A DNA stretch of 64,000 nucleotides. It comes from Flavobacteriia bacterium (GTDB taxonomy: Bacteria; Bacteroidota; Bacteroidia; Flavobacteriales_D; Crocinitomicaceae). The notes under the pieces are model-generated. The model worked only from the letters and a program-made list of their open reading frames with translations, was not told where the DNA came from and did not search any database. The position numbers and the translations under genes were made by a program. The stretch's first letter is position 1. The number at the start of each line of letters is the position of its first letter. The stretch covers positions 19,125-83,124 of the forward strand of contig CANHQP010000006.1 in NCBI GenBank assembly GCA_947462925.1, in the 5' to 3' direction. Positions 16,371-25,016 of this stretch are shown one piece after another.

Positions 16371-16994
16371 ATGAAAAAATGGTTTTCAGTACTTTTCATT
16401 CAATTTTTTGTGATAGGGGCTTTCCATGCTCAAAGCAAAGGATTGATTATGGGTCGTAACATCCAATTACCAGAAATTGATAGTTCAATACATCTTCAGT
16501 ATGAGTCAACATTTCCAGTAGACTCATTAAAAAATTACGATTTCATTTTGATTTTTTCTTCTTCCAATTCAAACCTCACGACTGACGCGGTTTCTAAAAT
16601 CGAAGCATATGTCAATCAAGGCGGAAGGTTGTATCTCGGAGCTGACAATTGGCCATTTGTGGAGGAAAGCAATCAATTGACGCAAGTTTTTTTCGGAAAA
16701 CGCTATTGGGGAAATCAGCAACAGAACAACGAATTGATACGCGAAAAAAAGCTACTAAAAGATGATTCTGACAATAACCAAGATTTTGCGTTACAATCAA
16801 CAGTCACATTTCCGATGGATTATCGCTTGAAAGTCGAAGTTTGGTCGGGAGATGAGCCTTTGATTCTATCCGGTAATTTCGGAAAAGGTAAAATAATCCT
16901 CGATGGCGGATATGCAAGATTTAATGTAGCCCTGAATCAATCAGCTGAAAGCAAGCAAATTTTCAAAGAATTGATTGATTTTTTGGTGAAATGA
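16371..16994 (+). CDS. Secreted protein of unknown function, ThuA/DUF4350-like fold suspected
   Basis: A 207-residue protein with a clear signal peptide (KKWFSVLFIQFFVIGAFHAQ). The body includes YDFILIFSSSNSNLT, a helix VSKIEAYVNQGGRLYLGADNWPF and GKGKIILDGGYARFN. These resemble the strand-helix-GGxL pattern of glutamine-amidotransferase-like folds (ThuA, DUF4350), but I see no nucleophile elbow or catalytic triad. I do not recognise a specific family. It stands 45 nt after the ArsC-like gene and 49 nt before the toxin-antitoxin pair on the same strand. Confidence 0.65.
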   Translation: MKKWFSVLFIQFFVIGAFHAQSKGLIMGRNIQLPEIDSSIHLQYESTFPVDSLKNYDFILIFSSSNSNLTTDAVSKIEAYVNQGGRLYLGADNWPFVEESNQLTQVFFGKRYWGNQQQNNELIREKKLLKDDSDNNQDFALQSTVTFPMDYRLKVEVWSGDEPLILSGNFGKGKIILDGGYARFNVALNQSAESKQIFKELIDFLVK

Positions 16995-17043
16995 TTTTTG
17001 GTGATTACGATAAAAATATAGAACTTTATGAAAATTTATTTTT

Positions 17044-17277
17044 ATGACAGCTTTAGAAATTATTAAGAATAACTTAATTGAAAAGATTTTAGCGACCAAA
17101 AATGAACAAATTCTTGAAACTTTAAATCAAATGCTAGATTCAAGTAACGAGAATGATTTTGTTACTTTTTCTCAAGATCAAATAGAAATTTTGAATTTGA
17201 GTGAAACTGATATTTCGCTAGGTAATCTGATTTCCGAAGCCGATTTAAACAAACGGGATTCAAAGTGGCTCAGTTAA
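17044..17277 (+). CDS. Antitoxin of a ParE/RelE-type toxin-antitoxin pair
   Basis: A 77-residue acidic protein with no hydrophobic segment. It overlaps a ParE-type toxin gene by 13 nt, and that arrangement is the main evidence. The N-terminal half is helical (ALEIIKNNLIEKILATKNEQILETLNQML), resembling the short antitoxins of Bacteroidota RelE/ParE modules, and the C-terminus (SETDISLGNLISEADLNKRDSKWL) would be the toxin-wrapping segment. I see no canonical ribbon-helix-helix or helix-turn-helix, so DNA binding is uncertain. Confidence 0.75.
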   Translation: MTALEIIKNNLIEKILATKNEQILETLNQMLDSSNENDFVTFSQDQIEILNLSETDISLGNLISEADLNKRDSKWLS

Positions 17278-17576
17278 AAGTTTTTTGGACTGAATCAGCT
17301 ATTCGACAGAGAAATTTCATTTTTGAATATTGGATTGAAAGAAATCAAAACTACAATTTTGTCAAGAAACTAAATCTTCAAATTAAAAATGTAATTAGTC
17401 TTCTCAAGAAAAATCCTGAATTGGGAAAGCAAACAGATTTTAAAAATACAAGGGCTTTAATAATTGGCAATTATAGTATTCTTTATCAGAAAATAGATAA
17501 CCAAATTATTATCACTGGACTCTGGGATAACAGACAAAATCCAAATCAACTTTTGAAGTATTTACTTAAAAAATAA
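17265..17576 (+). CDS. ParE/RelE-family toxin
   Basis: A 103-residue protein of the RelE/ParE fold. It opens with FWTESAIRQRNFIFEYWIERNQ, where a WT..A......I.EYW pattern is usual for ParE-like toxins. It continues with a helix ending in LKKNPELGKQTDFKNTRALIIGNYSILYQKIDNQIIITGLWDNRQNP; the R..I..NY.I.Y.....I.I..[LI]W..R motif is diagnostic. The start is a GTG at 17265 inside the antitoxin gene (13-nt overlap), so translation is probably coupled. Gyrase versus ribosome targeting cannot be read from the sequence. The gene ends 12 nt from the convergent cyclase gene. Confidence 0.88.
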   Translation: MAQLKVFWTESAIRQRNFIFEYWIERNQNYNFVKKLNLQIKNVISLLKKNPELGKQTDFKNTRALIIGNYSILYQKIDNQIIITGLWDNRQNPNQLLKYLLKK

Positions 17577-17582
17577 TTGAAC

Positions 17583-17597
17583 GTTGATTCAATCAAC
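17583..17597. repeat. Perfect inverted repeat at the toxin/cyclase convergent junction
   Basis: GTTGATT-C-AATCAAC is a 15-bp perfect palindrome spanning the 12-nt gap and the stop of the cyclase gene. It lacks a T-run and has almost no loop, so it is a weak terminator candidate at best; it could be a protein site. Confidence 0.35.
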
Positions 17598-20500
17598 ATA
17601 TTCATTCCTCGCCAATCTGTCTTTGATTTCCTGAAGATTTTGTGCTTTTTTCTCGTTTCTTGCTGCTTTTGCTGTTTCTGTGAAATAGCGGTGACTTTCT
17701 AAAAAACCGACTTGTATTTCGTCCCACTTTCTATCGCTGTCAATTTTGCCGTGTTCGCGTAATTCAAGGCGTAATTTATCAGCAATTTTATGGAAATCGT
17801 CTCTTCCCAAGTAATCTAAATCCGCATCACAAATGATTTCTTCCAAATGATTTTGTGGATTGTGAGGAATTTGCGTTACATAAATCAATTCTCTGATTTG
17901 CTCGATGTGACTTTCAGAATATCCGAAGTTCGGCAAAATTTCTTCAGCCATGCGTGCTCCTACAGGTTCATTGTTCTCATAACTTTCAACAAATCCAGCA
18001 TCGTGATACGTTGCTGCTGATTTCAATAAAAACAAGCCTTCATCAGTAATTCCTTCAGAAAGTGCCAATCTTTCAATTGCATGACAAACATCTTTGGTAT
18101 GTTCAACACAATGGTAGTGCAATTTTGGAGAAAGTTTCTTTTCCAAAATTTTCATGATGTGTTTTTCTGCCTTGTAATAATTGATGCTACTGTAAAAGTG
18201 CAAGTTCATGATTTGTTTGAACTTTTCGTTTGGCACCAATCCTTTTCCGTCTATCGATAATTCAGGTTTGATTCCCTCAACGGAGTACATTTCCAGGTAG
18301 CCTTTGCTTTTAGACATGGCTTTTCCTCTGAAAACGCAAACAAAATAGGGTTCAATGTGTTTGAATGTATTTCCAGAAATATTTACTTTTCCAGGATCGC
18401 CCAACATTTCCATTCTTTGTGCCTGATTGACCGTTGAGCCCCAAATGTCATATTGCAATTTTTCAGAACCAATGACTCCAGCTGTTACTTCGCCAGTATT
18501 GATTCCTAAACGTAAATCCCAAATAATTTGGTTGTTTTTTTCTGCTTCAAGTCTTAGCGTTTTAACATAATCTTGAATTTGCAATGCAGCCACACAAGCA
18601 TCAATTGGATTGGTAATATTCCGCACCGGAACACCGCCTGCACACATATAGGCGTCACCGATGGTTTTAATTTTTTCTAAATTGTTTTTGACAATGATAT
18701 CATCAAATTTTCTGAAATAAATATCCAATTGATTTACTAGTTCTGAAGGTCTGATTTTTTCCGCAATTTTTGTAAAGCCAACAAAATCAGTAAACATCAC
18801 AGAAACAGATTTGAAAGCCCTAGCTTGTGCTTTTCCTTTTAATTTTAACTCTTCGTAAGTTGATTCAGGAATAATATTTTTAAGCAGTTTTTCAGTCTTT
18901 TCTTTTTCAATTTCTAACAATTGCTTTTGTTCCTCAAGCTTGTCTTTTTTCTCTTCAATCGTTCTTTTTTGCTTTTCAATTTTGACATTTTGCAATCTAA
19001 TCTCTTTTGTTCTTTCAGCAATTTTCATTTCTAAACGAACTTGTTCTCTTCTTTCGTTGTCAATTTTTTTTCTGATCAAAACAAAAATCGCAATACCGAT
19101 AATTAAGATCATTAAGATCCAAAACCAAGCGGTTTGCCAGAATGGGGTTGCAATTACTATTTCAAGAGTTGCAGGTTCTTCGCTCCAATCTCCGTTACCA
19201 AGTCTTGCGTACACTTTTAAAACATAAGCACCAGGTTGGAGAGAATTAAAGTGAATTTGATTAAAATTTCCCATCAATATTTCGCCCTCATCTGAACCTT
19301 CAAGTAAGTATTTATAAGATACTAATTCTGGATTACTTAAATCGACAGCCATGATTTTAAGCGTAAAACTGCGCTGTTTATAAGACAAATCGATATGAGA
19401 AGTATTCGAAATCGTGGTCGACAAAATTTTTGTTTCGTCATTTGGTTTGAGCCAGTTTGCATCTAATTTTATTTTAGTGAAACTCACTTCCATTTTTCGA
19501 GTGACATTATTGAGGGTATTTGGATCGAAATAATTGAAACCTGAAATTCCTCCAAAATACAATAAACCAGATTTCGAACGTAGAAAAGCTCCTTGGTTAA
19601 ATTCATTGCTTAATAATCCATCGACTTCAGTGAAATTTGTCGCTTCATAATTGAAAATATTGAATTTAGAAATACCCTTATTTGTACTCAACCACAAGTT
19701 ACCTTGGTTATCATTTAAAATTCCGTAAATTACATTGTTTGGCAAGCCATTTTTTTTGCTAAAGATCTTTCCTTTCTGATTTTTAACGTCCAAGCGAATG
19801 ATGCCTGAACCCATGGTTCCTAGCCAAAATATATTTTTCGAACATTGATTGATGTGTGTGATATAATCTTTCGAAAGACCTGAAATGATTCCGTTTAATT
19901 TAGAAGGAACAATGGACAATTTATTTCCATCGATTTTCAATTCATTCAGTCCGCCAACGCTTGTAGTGAACCAAATATTCCCATTTAAATCTTTGTAGAT
20001 CAAGCGGCAAACACCCGGAGCAATCGTTTCCTTTTTCTTTTTTGGATTGTGCTCGAAAACGGTAAAATCGTTTTTACTTCTATCGTATAAAAGTACACCA
20101 CCTTTTGTTGCTAAAAAATAGAGATTGTTTTTCCAATGCACGATATTATAGACTCTATCAAAATTTGATGGGTTTTTAATTTTATCGAATTTGATTTTCT
20201 CATACTTGAAATTATTTCCAACTATTTTGAGTGAAAATAGCCCGTCTGTTGCGCCAACTAACAAGTCGTTTTCCGACAGGACATGAATGCTTAAAATCGA
20301 AGTTTCACCAACACTTCCTTGAGAGTTAAACTGTTTTTGTTTAAAGAATTGATCAAATTTTCCCGTTGAAATATTAAGTCTTGAAATGGCGTTATCTGTT
20401 CCGACGAATAGAAATTTTGTTTTTGGATCTTCCCCAAAACACCAAACACTTGGCGAAGGAATTCCTTTGGTCAAATCACCACTTGCGCCGATGCTCAAAA

Positions 20501-21500
20501 AGCCCGCATTGATTGGATCAAAGCTGCCTAAACCACGATTTGTTCCCAACCAAAATGTTCCTTTTTTGTCTTTAAAAAGTACATTTAAATCATTGTCAAG
20601 CAAGCTGTTTTTTTGAAAAATATCATTGGTTGCTTGTGAAATGATTGGTTTTTCTGAGTTTAAATCAATCGAAAAAAGCCCTTGAGATTGCGAAGCGACG
20701 AAAAAATGATTGTCTGTTTCAATCTCAATGTCTGAAATATTTAACAGGCCATATGATTTATCTAAAACAGGAAGAAAAGCTGTCGCATTGGTCGAATGAT
20801 TTTTCAATTGATAAAGTCCTTGGTTTGTGCCGATCATCCAAGAATAATTGTCCATGGCACGCATGGTATTTACCCGAACAAAACTTCCTTTTTTTCCAAA
20901 AATATAAATTGGAGTCGCTTGTTTCGTTTTGATATTTAGCGTAAAAAGACCTTGATCTTCAGTACTTACAAAAATGTGATTCAGATCTTTTTGAGCAACA
21001 AATTTTATTTTATTGGAAGGAAGATTTGATTTTAGGTGCTCAATTTTCTGGGTTTTTTTATTGAGTAAATACAATCCACTTGATGCACTTCCAAACCAAA
21101 TATTTCCTTGATTGTCTTCAACTAAGCTTTCAATTTGCAATGCCACATTTCCCTTCAATTGAAAAGTTTTAAAAACCTCTAAAAGCGGGTTGTAGCAGGT
21201 TAAACCATTGGCGGTACCAAACCACAATTTACCATCAGTTGCTTTGATAGACGAATGAATGTAGTCGTTTTCAAGTCCGTCGATTTTATCTGAAGTGAAA
21301 TTTTCAAAATTTTGACCATCAAAACGATTCAAGCCATCTTGCGTTCCTATCCAAAGTGTTCCAACATTGTCTTGAATAACAGTGGTTACAGCACTTTGTG
21401 ATAAACCATCATTGATCGTATAATTTCTGAATCGATAATTATTTTGAGCAATAGCTTGGCAAAGACTGGCAATGAATAATATGGCAATTAACTTTTTCAT
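17589..21500 (-). CDS. Propeller sensor - class III adenylate cyclase - HD hydrolase fusion
   Basis: 1303 residues in order: signal peptide (KKLIAILFIASLCQAIAQ); periplasmic two-component-regulator-type beta-propeller repeats (about 20-700, with LWIGT, IWFGS, FWLGT and LWLST blades); a Y_Y_Y domain (about 715-785); one membrane helix (about 788-810); a coiled coil (about 812-880); a class III cyclase (about 895-1075); and an HD domain (about 1120-1250). The cyclase keeps both metal Asp residues (MFTDFVGFT and KTIGDAYM). The ATP-specifying Lys (KTIGD) and Asp (YDIWG) are present, as are the Asn/Arg of VNQAQRME. The HD signature is complete: HCVEHT, YHDAGF and CDADLDYLG. It therefore looks like a transmembrane adenylate cyclase with an attached phosphohydrolase. 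The HD substrate and the propeller ligand are unknown. A TAATTTTG box ends 6 nt before the start. Confidence 0.9.
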   Translation of the reverse strand: MKKLIAILFIASLCQAIAQNNYRFRNYTINDGLSQSAVTTVIQDNVGTLWIGTQDGLNRFDGQNFENFTSDKIDGLENDYIHSSIKATDGKLWFGTANGLTCYNPLLEVFKTFQLKGNVALQIESLVEDNQGNIWFGSASSGLYLLNKKTQKIEHLKSNLPSNKIKFVAQKDLNHIFVSTEDQGLFTLNIKTKQATPIYIFGKKGSFVRVNTMRAMDNYSWMIGTNQGLYQLKNHSTNATAFLPVLDKSYGLLNISDIEIETDNHFFVASQSQGLFSIDLNSEKPIISQATNDIFQKNSLLDNDLNVLFKDKKGTFWLGTNRGLGSFDPINAGFLSIGASGDLTKGIPSPSVWCFGEDPKTKFLFVGTDNAISRLNISTGKFDQFFKQKQFNSQGSVGETSILSIHVLSENDLLVGATDGLFSLKIVGNNFKYEKIKFDKIKNPSNFDRVYNIVHWKNNLYFLATKGGVLLYDRSKNDFTVFEHNPKKKKETIAPGVCRLIYKDLNGNIWFTTSVGGLNELKIDGNKLSIVPSKLNGIISGLSKDYITHINQCSKNIFWLGTMGSGIIRLDVKNQKGKIFSKKNGLPNNVIYGILNDNQGNLWLSTNKGISKFNIFNYEATNFTEVDGLLSNEFNQGAFLRSKSGLLYFGGISGFNYFDPNTLNNVTRKMEVSFTKIKLDANWLKPNDETKILSTTISNTSHIDLSYKQRSFTLKIMAVDLSNPELVSYKYLLEGSDEGEILMGNFNQIHFNSLQPGAYVLKVYARLGNGDWSEEPATLEIVIATPFWQTAWFWILMILIIGIAIFVLIRKKIDNERREQVRLEMKIAERTKEIRLQNVKIEKQKRTIEEKKDKLEEQKQLLEIEKEKTEKLLKNIIPESTYEELKLKGKAQARAFKSVSVMFTDFVGFTKIAEKIRPSELVNQLDIYFRKFDDIIVKNNLEKIKTIGDAYMCAGGVPVRNITNPIDACVAALQIQDYVKTLRLEAEKNNQIIWDLRLGINTGEVTAGVIGSEKLQYDIWGSTVNQAQRMEMLGDPGKVNISGNTFKHIEPYFVCVFRGKAMSKSKGYLEMYSVEGIKPELSIDGKGLVPNEKFKQIMNLHFYSSINYYKAEKHIMKILEKKLSPKLHYHCVEHTKDVCHAIERLALSEGITDEGLFLLKSAATYHDAGFVESYENNEPVGARMAEEILPNFGYSESHIEQIRELIYVTQIPHNPQNHLEEIICDADLDYLGRDDFHKIADKLRLELREHGKIDSDRKWDEIQVGFLESHRYFTETAKAARNEKKAQNLQEIKDRLARNEYVD

Positions 21501-21506
21501 TTACTT

Positions 21507-21514
21507 CAAAATTA
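21507..21514 (-). promoter_or_regulatory. Predicted promoter -7 box before the cyclase-HD gene
   Basis: On the minus strand this is TAATTTTG, a TAnnTTTG match ending 6 nt before the ATG, which predicts an almost leaderless mRNA. Confidence 0.5.
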
Positions 21515-21601
21515 ATAAACTAGAATTAAAATTTCACTTTTTTGTTGTTAATGTTTTCGGTTTCACAAACAGATGGAGTTTTTTTAAGATTTAAATAAAC
21601 C

Positions 21602-21634
21602 AAAAAGCCACTAAAATCGAGTGATTTCAGTGGC
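21602..21634 (-). terminator. Terminator after the tryptophan dioxygenase gene
   Basis: On the minus strand a 12-bp stem (GCCACTGAAATC with GATTTTAGTGGC, one wobble) with a four-base loop is followed by TTTTT. It lies 70 nt after the stop of the gene at 21705. Confidence 0.75.
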
Positions 21635-21704
21635 CTTACTTCTTGTTTATAGAAATATGATTTTGGTCAGTTTATTTTTAGACCTTGATTTTTAGTATTT
21701 TAAA

Positions 21705-22670
21705 CTATTGCAATTTCGGATCTGCCAAAACACCATCGACCCAAGATTTTCCCCAAAGTTCGATTTCTTCATTTGACCAAATGGCTGGGTAAAAAATGCG
21801 TTTTTGGAATCTTGGAGGTAAATATTGTTGCCAATTTGTTCCACCTGTTGCAGCTACATCTGAAGATTTCATCTGCAAGTATCGAACCGCTGATTTATAA
21901 TGTGCCAAAGGCCAATTTACGTTGACATTGATGTCATTTTGCTTCAACGCTTGAATGATTGCAGGATTTTTTTGCTCTTCATCGGTCAATCTTAAGTATG
22001 CTTGCCAAAGATTCGTTGTTCTATTTGCTTTACCAAGCGCAATAAATTCGTCTTTATATTTGGCTTCAAATTCAATCAAAGTCAACGTTTTAATCCCAGT
22101 TGCAATTTCAGTTGCGCCCTCTTTCCAATAAATGTGTTCAAACATTGCTTCAATGTCATCAGAATCGGCAAACATCGCGCGTTTATCTTTGTGAACCAAA
22201 TTGACAAATTCCGTTGAATACATTTCAATTTTTCTGTATTGCGCAGATTGAAAACCACTTGCAGGAAGTAAAGACAATCTAAATTTTAGAAATTGTTCTT
22301 TTTCCATCCCATCTATCATGATTTGAAAACTAGCAGTTAGCGCCTCAAAATAACGATTGATTCGAGTAACTCTTTCTAAGAAAAATTTTCCTGTTAATGC
22401 TTGATGATTTCCTATTTGCTCAAATTCATGTAATGCCAAATTGAAATACAATTCAGTAATTTGATGATACATGATAAAGATCTTTTCATCTGGAAAACTT
22501 GTACGAGGATTTTGTAATCCAAGCAAGCTATCTAACTGTATGTATTCCCAGTATTTAACTGAGTCTGCATACAACAAACCATCCAAATATGCATTCAAAT
22601 CCTGACCAATTAAGGCATATTTTTCCTGCAACTTTTCAAGTCGTTCTTTTAGTTCGGGTGTTATTTCCAT
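21705..22670 (-). CDS. kynA: Tryptophan 2,3-dioxygenase
   Basis: A 321-residue heme dioxygenase that converts L-tryptophan to N-formylkynurenine. It shows the family's N-terminal YWEYIQLDSLLGLQNP and FIMYHQITELYFNLALHE (His near 70 in the substrate pocket), FLKFRLSLLPASGFQSAQYRKIE, and the heme-proximal segment WPLAHYKSAVRYL followed by TGGTNWQQYLP. Length and order match the long bacterial TDO subgroup found in Bacteroidota. It has its own promoter (TATATTTG, 19 nt upstream of the ATG) and terminator, so it is probably monocistronic. It feeds the same pathway as the dioxygenase encoded at 10082-10606. Confidence 0.93.
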   Translation of the reverse strand: MEITPELKERLEKLQEKYALIGQDLNAYLDGLLYADSVKYWEYIQLDSLLGLQNPRTSFPDEKIFIMYHQITELYFNLALHEFEQIGNHQALTGKFFLERVTRINRYFEALTASFQIMIDGMEKEQFLKFRLSLLPASGFQSAQYRKIEMYSTEFVNLVHKDKRAMFADSDDIEAMFEHIYWKEGATEIATGIKTLTLIEFEAKYKDEFIALGKANRTTNLWQAYLRLTDEEQKNPAIIQALKQNDINVNVNWPLAHYKSAVRYLQMKSSDVAATGGTNWQQYLPPRFQKRIFYPAIWSNEEIELWGKSWVDGVLADPKLQ

Positions 22671-22689
22671 TGTTAATGTTTGACAATAA

Positions 22690-22697
22690 CAAATATA
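22690..22697 (-). promoter_or_regulatory. Predicted promoter -7 box for tryptophan dioxygenase
   Basis: Minus-strand TATATTTG matches TAnnTTTG exactly, 19 nt upstream of the start codon. Confidence 0.55.
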
Positions 22698-22833
22698 AAC
22701 TTTACAACAACATGAAAATAAATAATTCTAGTTAAGAATTTAACAAGCACTAAATACTTTTGATTATCAATCTATTATGACAAAAAATGACGTTTATTTA
22801 AACGCCATTTCTTAATATTGTTAAAATTTAAAC

Positions 22834-23622
22834 TTATTTTACTTTGTTTATTTCATGTTTTAATCCTTCCCATTCCACCAAATGTAACTTTACAACACCC
22901 ACAGGAATTTTTGCACGAATAAAAATTGGAATTCGATTTTCATCGTTGGTAACCCAAAAATTGACATCGTTTTCGCTTTTAAAATACCTTCCTTTTTGAA
23001 CCACAGGAACAAATTTCTTACAATTGAATTTTCCTTTGCGAATATGAATCACTTCATCGCCGACAAATTTGATTTTCAAAGGCCAGATTTCATCGTCCAT
23101 GAAGCATTTAAATTCTACTACATCACCGACTTTCATTTTTTTGAAATCCAAGGTTCTTGCATAATAAAAGGAAGAAACCATGTCTTGAATTGCCAAAGGA
23201 ATCGCGAATTCTTTACCGTTTCCGTTATTGACTTTCAATTTGTCGTGCTTGAAGGTATAATCCTGATTCACTTTGTGTCCGCCCTCATCTACTCTGCGTA
23301 CAAACTGCCATGGGAAAACACCTTTTTTATCTATATAGCTCTCATACACATCGTTCACTTTGAAAAATGTATTGAACCCTCCAAGTGTTTTTCCTGTTCC
23401 CTTCATGTGCAACAATTCTCGTTCACCTGCTTTTTTGGTCGTTTTTTTAACTTCTAACACCGCTTCTCCCGCGTCCACAAAACCGTAAGTAATTCGATAC
23501 CTCAATTTTTCTCCTGCTTGAAATGCTTTGTTTGTAACTGTGGGATAAGTTACAACTGAAGTACTACTTGTCATTCCGAAAAGAACAGCAACCAAACTCC
23601 AAACAAAAAACCAATTTTTCAT
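22834..23622 (-). CDS. DUF3108 secreted protein
   Basis: About 262 residues from the ATG at 23622. I chose this start because it gives a clean signal peptide (KNWFFVWSLVAVLFGMTSS); the longer frame adds about 23 residues ahead of it. The mature part begins FQAGEKLRYRITYGFVDAGEAVLEV, the signature opening of DUF3108, and continues with GGFNTFFKVNDVYESYID and GRYFKSENDVNFWVTNDENRIPIFI. The family is a periplasmic or outer-membrane-associated beta-rich protein of unknown function. The gene stands alone between TDO and a divergent DUF465 gene. Confidence 0.85.
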   Translation of the reverse strand: MKNWFFVWSLVAVLFGMTSSTSVVTYPTVTNKAFQAGEKLRYRITYGFVDAGEAVLEVKKTTKKAGERELLHMKGTGKTLGGFNTFFKVNDVYESYIDKKGVFPWQFVRRVDEGGHKVNQDYTFKHDKLKVNNGNGKEFAIPLAIQDMVSSFYYARTLDFKKMKVGDVVEFKCFMDDEIWPLKIKFVGDEVIHIRKGKFNCKKFVPVVQKGRYFKSENDVNFWVTNDENRIPIFIRAKIPVGVVKLHLVEWEGLKHEINKVK

Positions 23623-23838
23623 AATCATAGATTTTAGATAAAAACTGTAAATCAAAGTATATGCCAGAAAATAATTGACTTTTGCTGACACCTTAATTTC
23701 AGTTTAAACTTCTAACTACAGTAAATGTTGTTTTTGCCTAAACATTAATAAATCTAAAAGCTAAGAAACTTTGCCTACTTCGCTCAAAAGTCATGTTTCT
23801 GTCTGATTTTAATCATGTTTAGCACATGAAAGAAGACG

Positions 23839-23846
23839 TAATTTTG
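23839..23846 (+). promoter_or_regulatory. Predicted promoter -7 box for the DUF465 gene
   Basis: TAATTTTG matches TAnnTTTG, 23 nt before the ATG at 23870. Confidence 0.5.
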
Positions 23847-23869
23847 TTTCAAATCAAGACATAATAAAA

Positions 23870-24100
23870 ATGGAAAAACACGATCTTCGCCACGAGTTTC
23901 CTGAATTGGAACAAAAAATTCACGATTTAAAAATTTCGAACAATCATTTCAGAAAATTGTTTGAACAGTATGATGAGGTGAACCACGCAACACACAGAAT
24001 TGAAACTGGTGCAGAAGTGGCCTCAGATGAAGTTTTGAATGATTATCGTATGAAAAGAGTTCATTTGAAAGATGAACTTTACAAAATATTGACGCAGTAA
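23870..24100 (+). CDS. DUF465 (YdcH-type) small coiled protein
   Basis: A 76-residue, highly charged, all-helical protein. It shows the DUF465 pattern: HEFPELEQKIHDLKISNNHFRKLFEQYDEVNHATHRIE in the first helix pair and DEVLNDYRMKRVHLKDELYKIL in the last helix. Members are small cytoplasmic proteins of unknown function, widespread in proteobacteria and Bacteroidota. It has its own promoter and ends at a strong bidirectional terminator, so it is a single-gene unit. Confidence 0.85.
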   Translation: MEKHDLRHEFPELEQKIHDLKISNNHFRKLFEQYDEVNHATHRIETGAEVASDEVLNDYRMKRVHLKDELYKILTQ

Positions 24101-24191
24101 GTCAAAAATTGCTGACCTTGAAGATTGAATTTCAGTAGTTATCAAATTTAACGGCAAGGTTTTCTTAGCATCAGTAGTAAAATTAGTGTAA

Positions 24192-24227
24192 AAAAAGGGT
24201 CTCGTCAATTTTGGCGAGACCCTTTTT
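24192..24227. terminator. Bidirectional terminator between the DUF465 gene and the sulfur-relay operon
   Basis: A 13-bp stem (AAAAAGGGTCTCG with CGAGACCCTTTTT) and a short inner extension, with A and T runs on both sides. It marks the 3' end of the eight-gene minus-strand operon. Confidence 0.9.
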
Positions 24228-24252
24228 AAATTATTTTAATCTTTAAGCTTTT

Positions 24253-24972
24253 TTATTTTAACTTTTCAATTTCAGAAACCATCTTCGCTTTTTCAGTAAA
24301 ACCAAGGTTATTCCAAGCTAATTTTTGATTTTTATACAATTGAATCACTGGCAACGCTTCGATTTTCATTTCTGCGCACAATGCTGGATTGGCGTCAGCA
24401 TCGATGCGAATAATTACCACTTGGTCAGCCATTTCTTTGGAGATTTCATCCAAGGAAGGCTTCATCTTTTTGCAAGGTGCACACCATTCCGCGTAAAAGT
24501 CGATCAATACAACTTTGTCGGTTTGCAACAATTTGTCGAAATCTGCCTTGCTCATTCCTGCTGAAACAATTTTATTGTCTGTCGTTTCTGGCATTTTGGC
24601 ACTGCGCCATTGCATCATTCCACCTTCCATTTCATAAACTTCTTTGAAACCTTGAGAACGCATTTGACTTGCTGCCGAACCACTTCTTCCGCCGCTTAAG
24701 CAATAAACCAAAATAGGTTGCGACTTGTCAAATTTCGAAATTTGCGCGTCAAAATCACTTCCATTCCAATTGATATTTCTAGCGTTTTGAACGTGTCCAT
24801 TGGCAAATTCTTCGGGAGAACGTACATCAATGATTGGCGCGCTTGGAAGTTCTTTGATTTTTGCTGCAAATTCAGTAGCGGCCAATACTGTTTTGGTATT
24901 TTGTGATTGTCCGTTAGAGCAAGCTGCGAAAAGCAATGCAGTTACAAATAAGAAAGGGAAAAGATTTTTCAT
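24253..24972 (-). CDS. Rhodanese-thioredoxin fusion lipoprotein
   Basis: 239 residues: a lipoprotein signal with lipobox LFAAC (Cys near 18), a rhodanese domain (about 30-130) with active-site loop VYCLSGGRSGSAAS, and a thioredoxin domain (about 135-239) with FYAEWCAPCKKMKPSL (active site CAPC) and the cis-Pro in IEALPVIQLY. All catalytic cysteines are present. The lipid anchor places it on the periplasmic side, so it could pass sulfane sulfur or electrons between thiols there. It is the last gene of the operon, 44 nt after the DUF983 gene, followed by a terminator. Confidence 0.9.
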   Translation of the reverse strand: MKNLFPFLFVTALLFAACSNGQSQNTKTVLAATEFAAKIKELPSAPIIDVRSPEEFANGHVQNARNINWNGSDFDAQISKFDKSQPILVYCLSGGRSGSAASQMRSQGFKEVYEMEGGMMQWRSAKMPETTDNKIVSAGMSKADFDKLLQTDKVVLIDFYAEWCAPCKKMKPSLDEISKEMADQVVIIRIDADANPALCAEMKIEALPVIQLYKNQKLAWNNLGFTEKAKMVSEIEKLK

Positions 24973-25016
24973 GAAATATCTATTTGATTATTAAAATGTT
25001 GATTCGTTGGAAAGAA

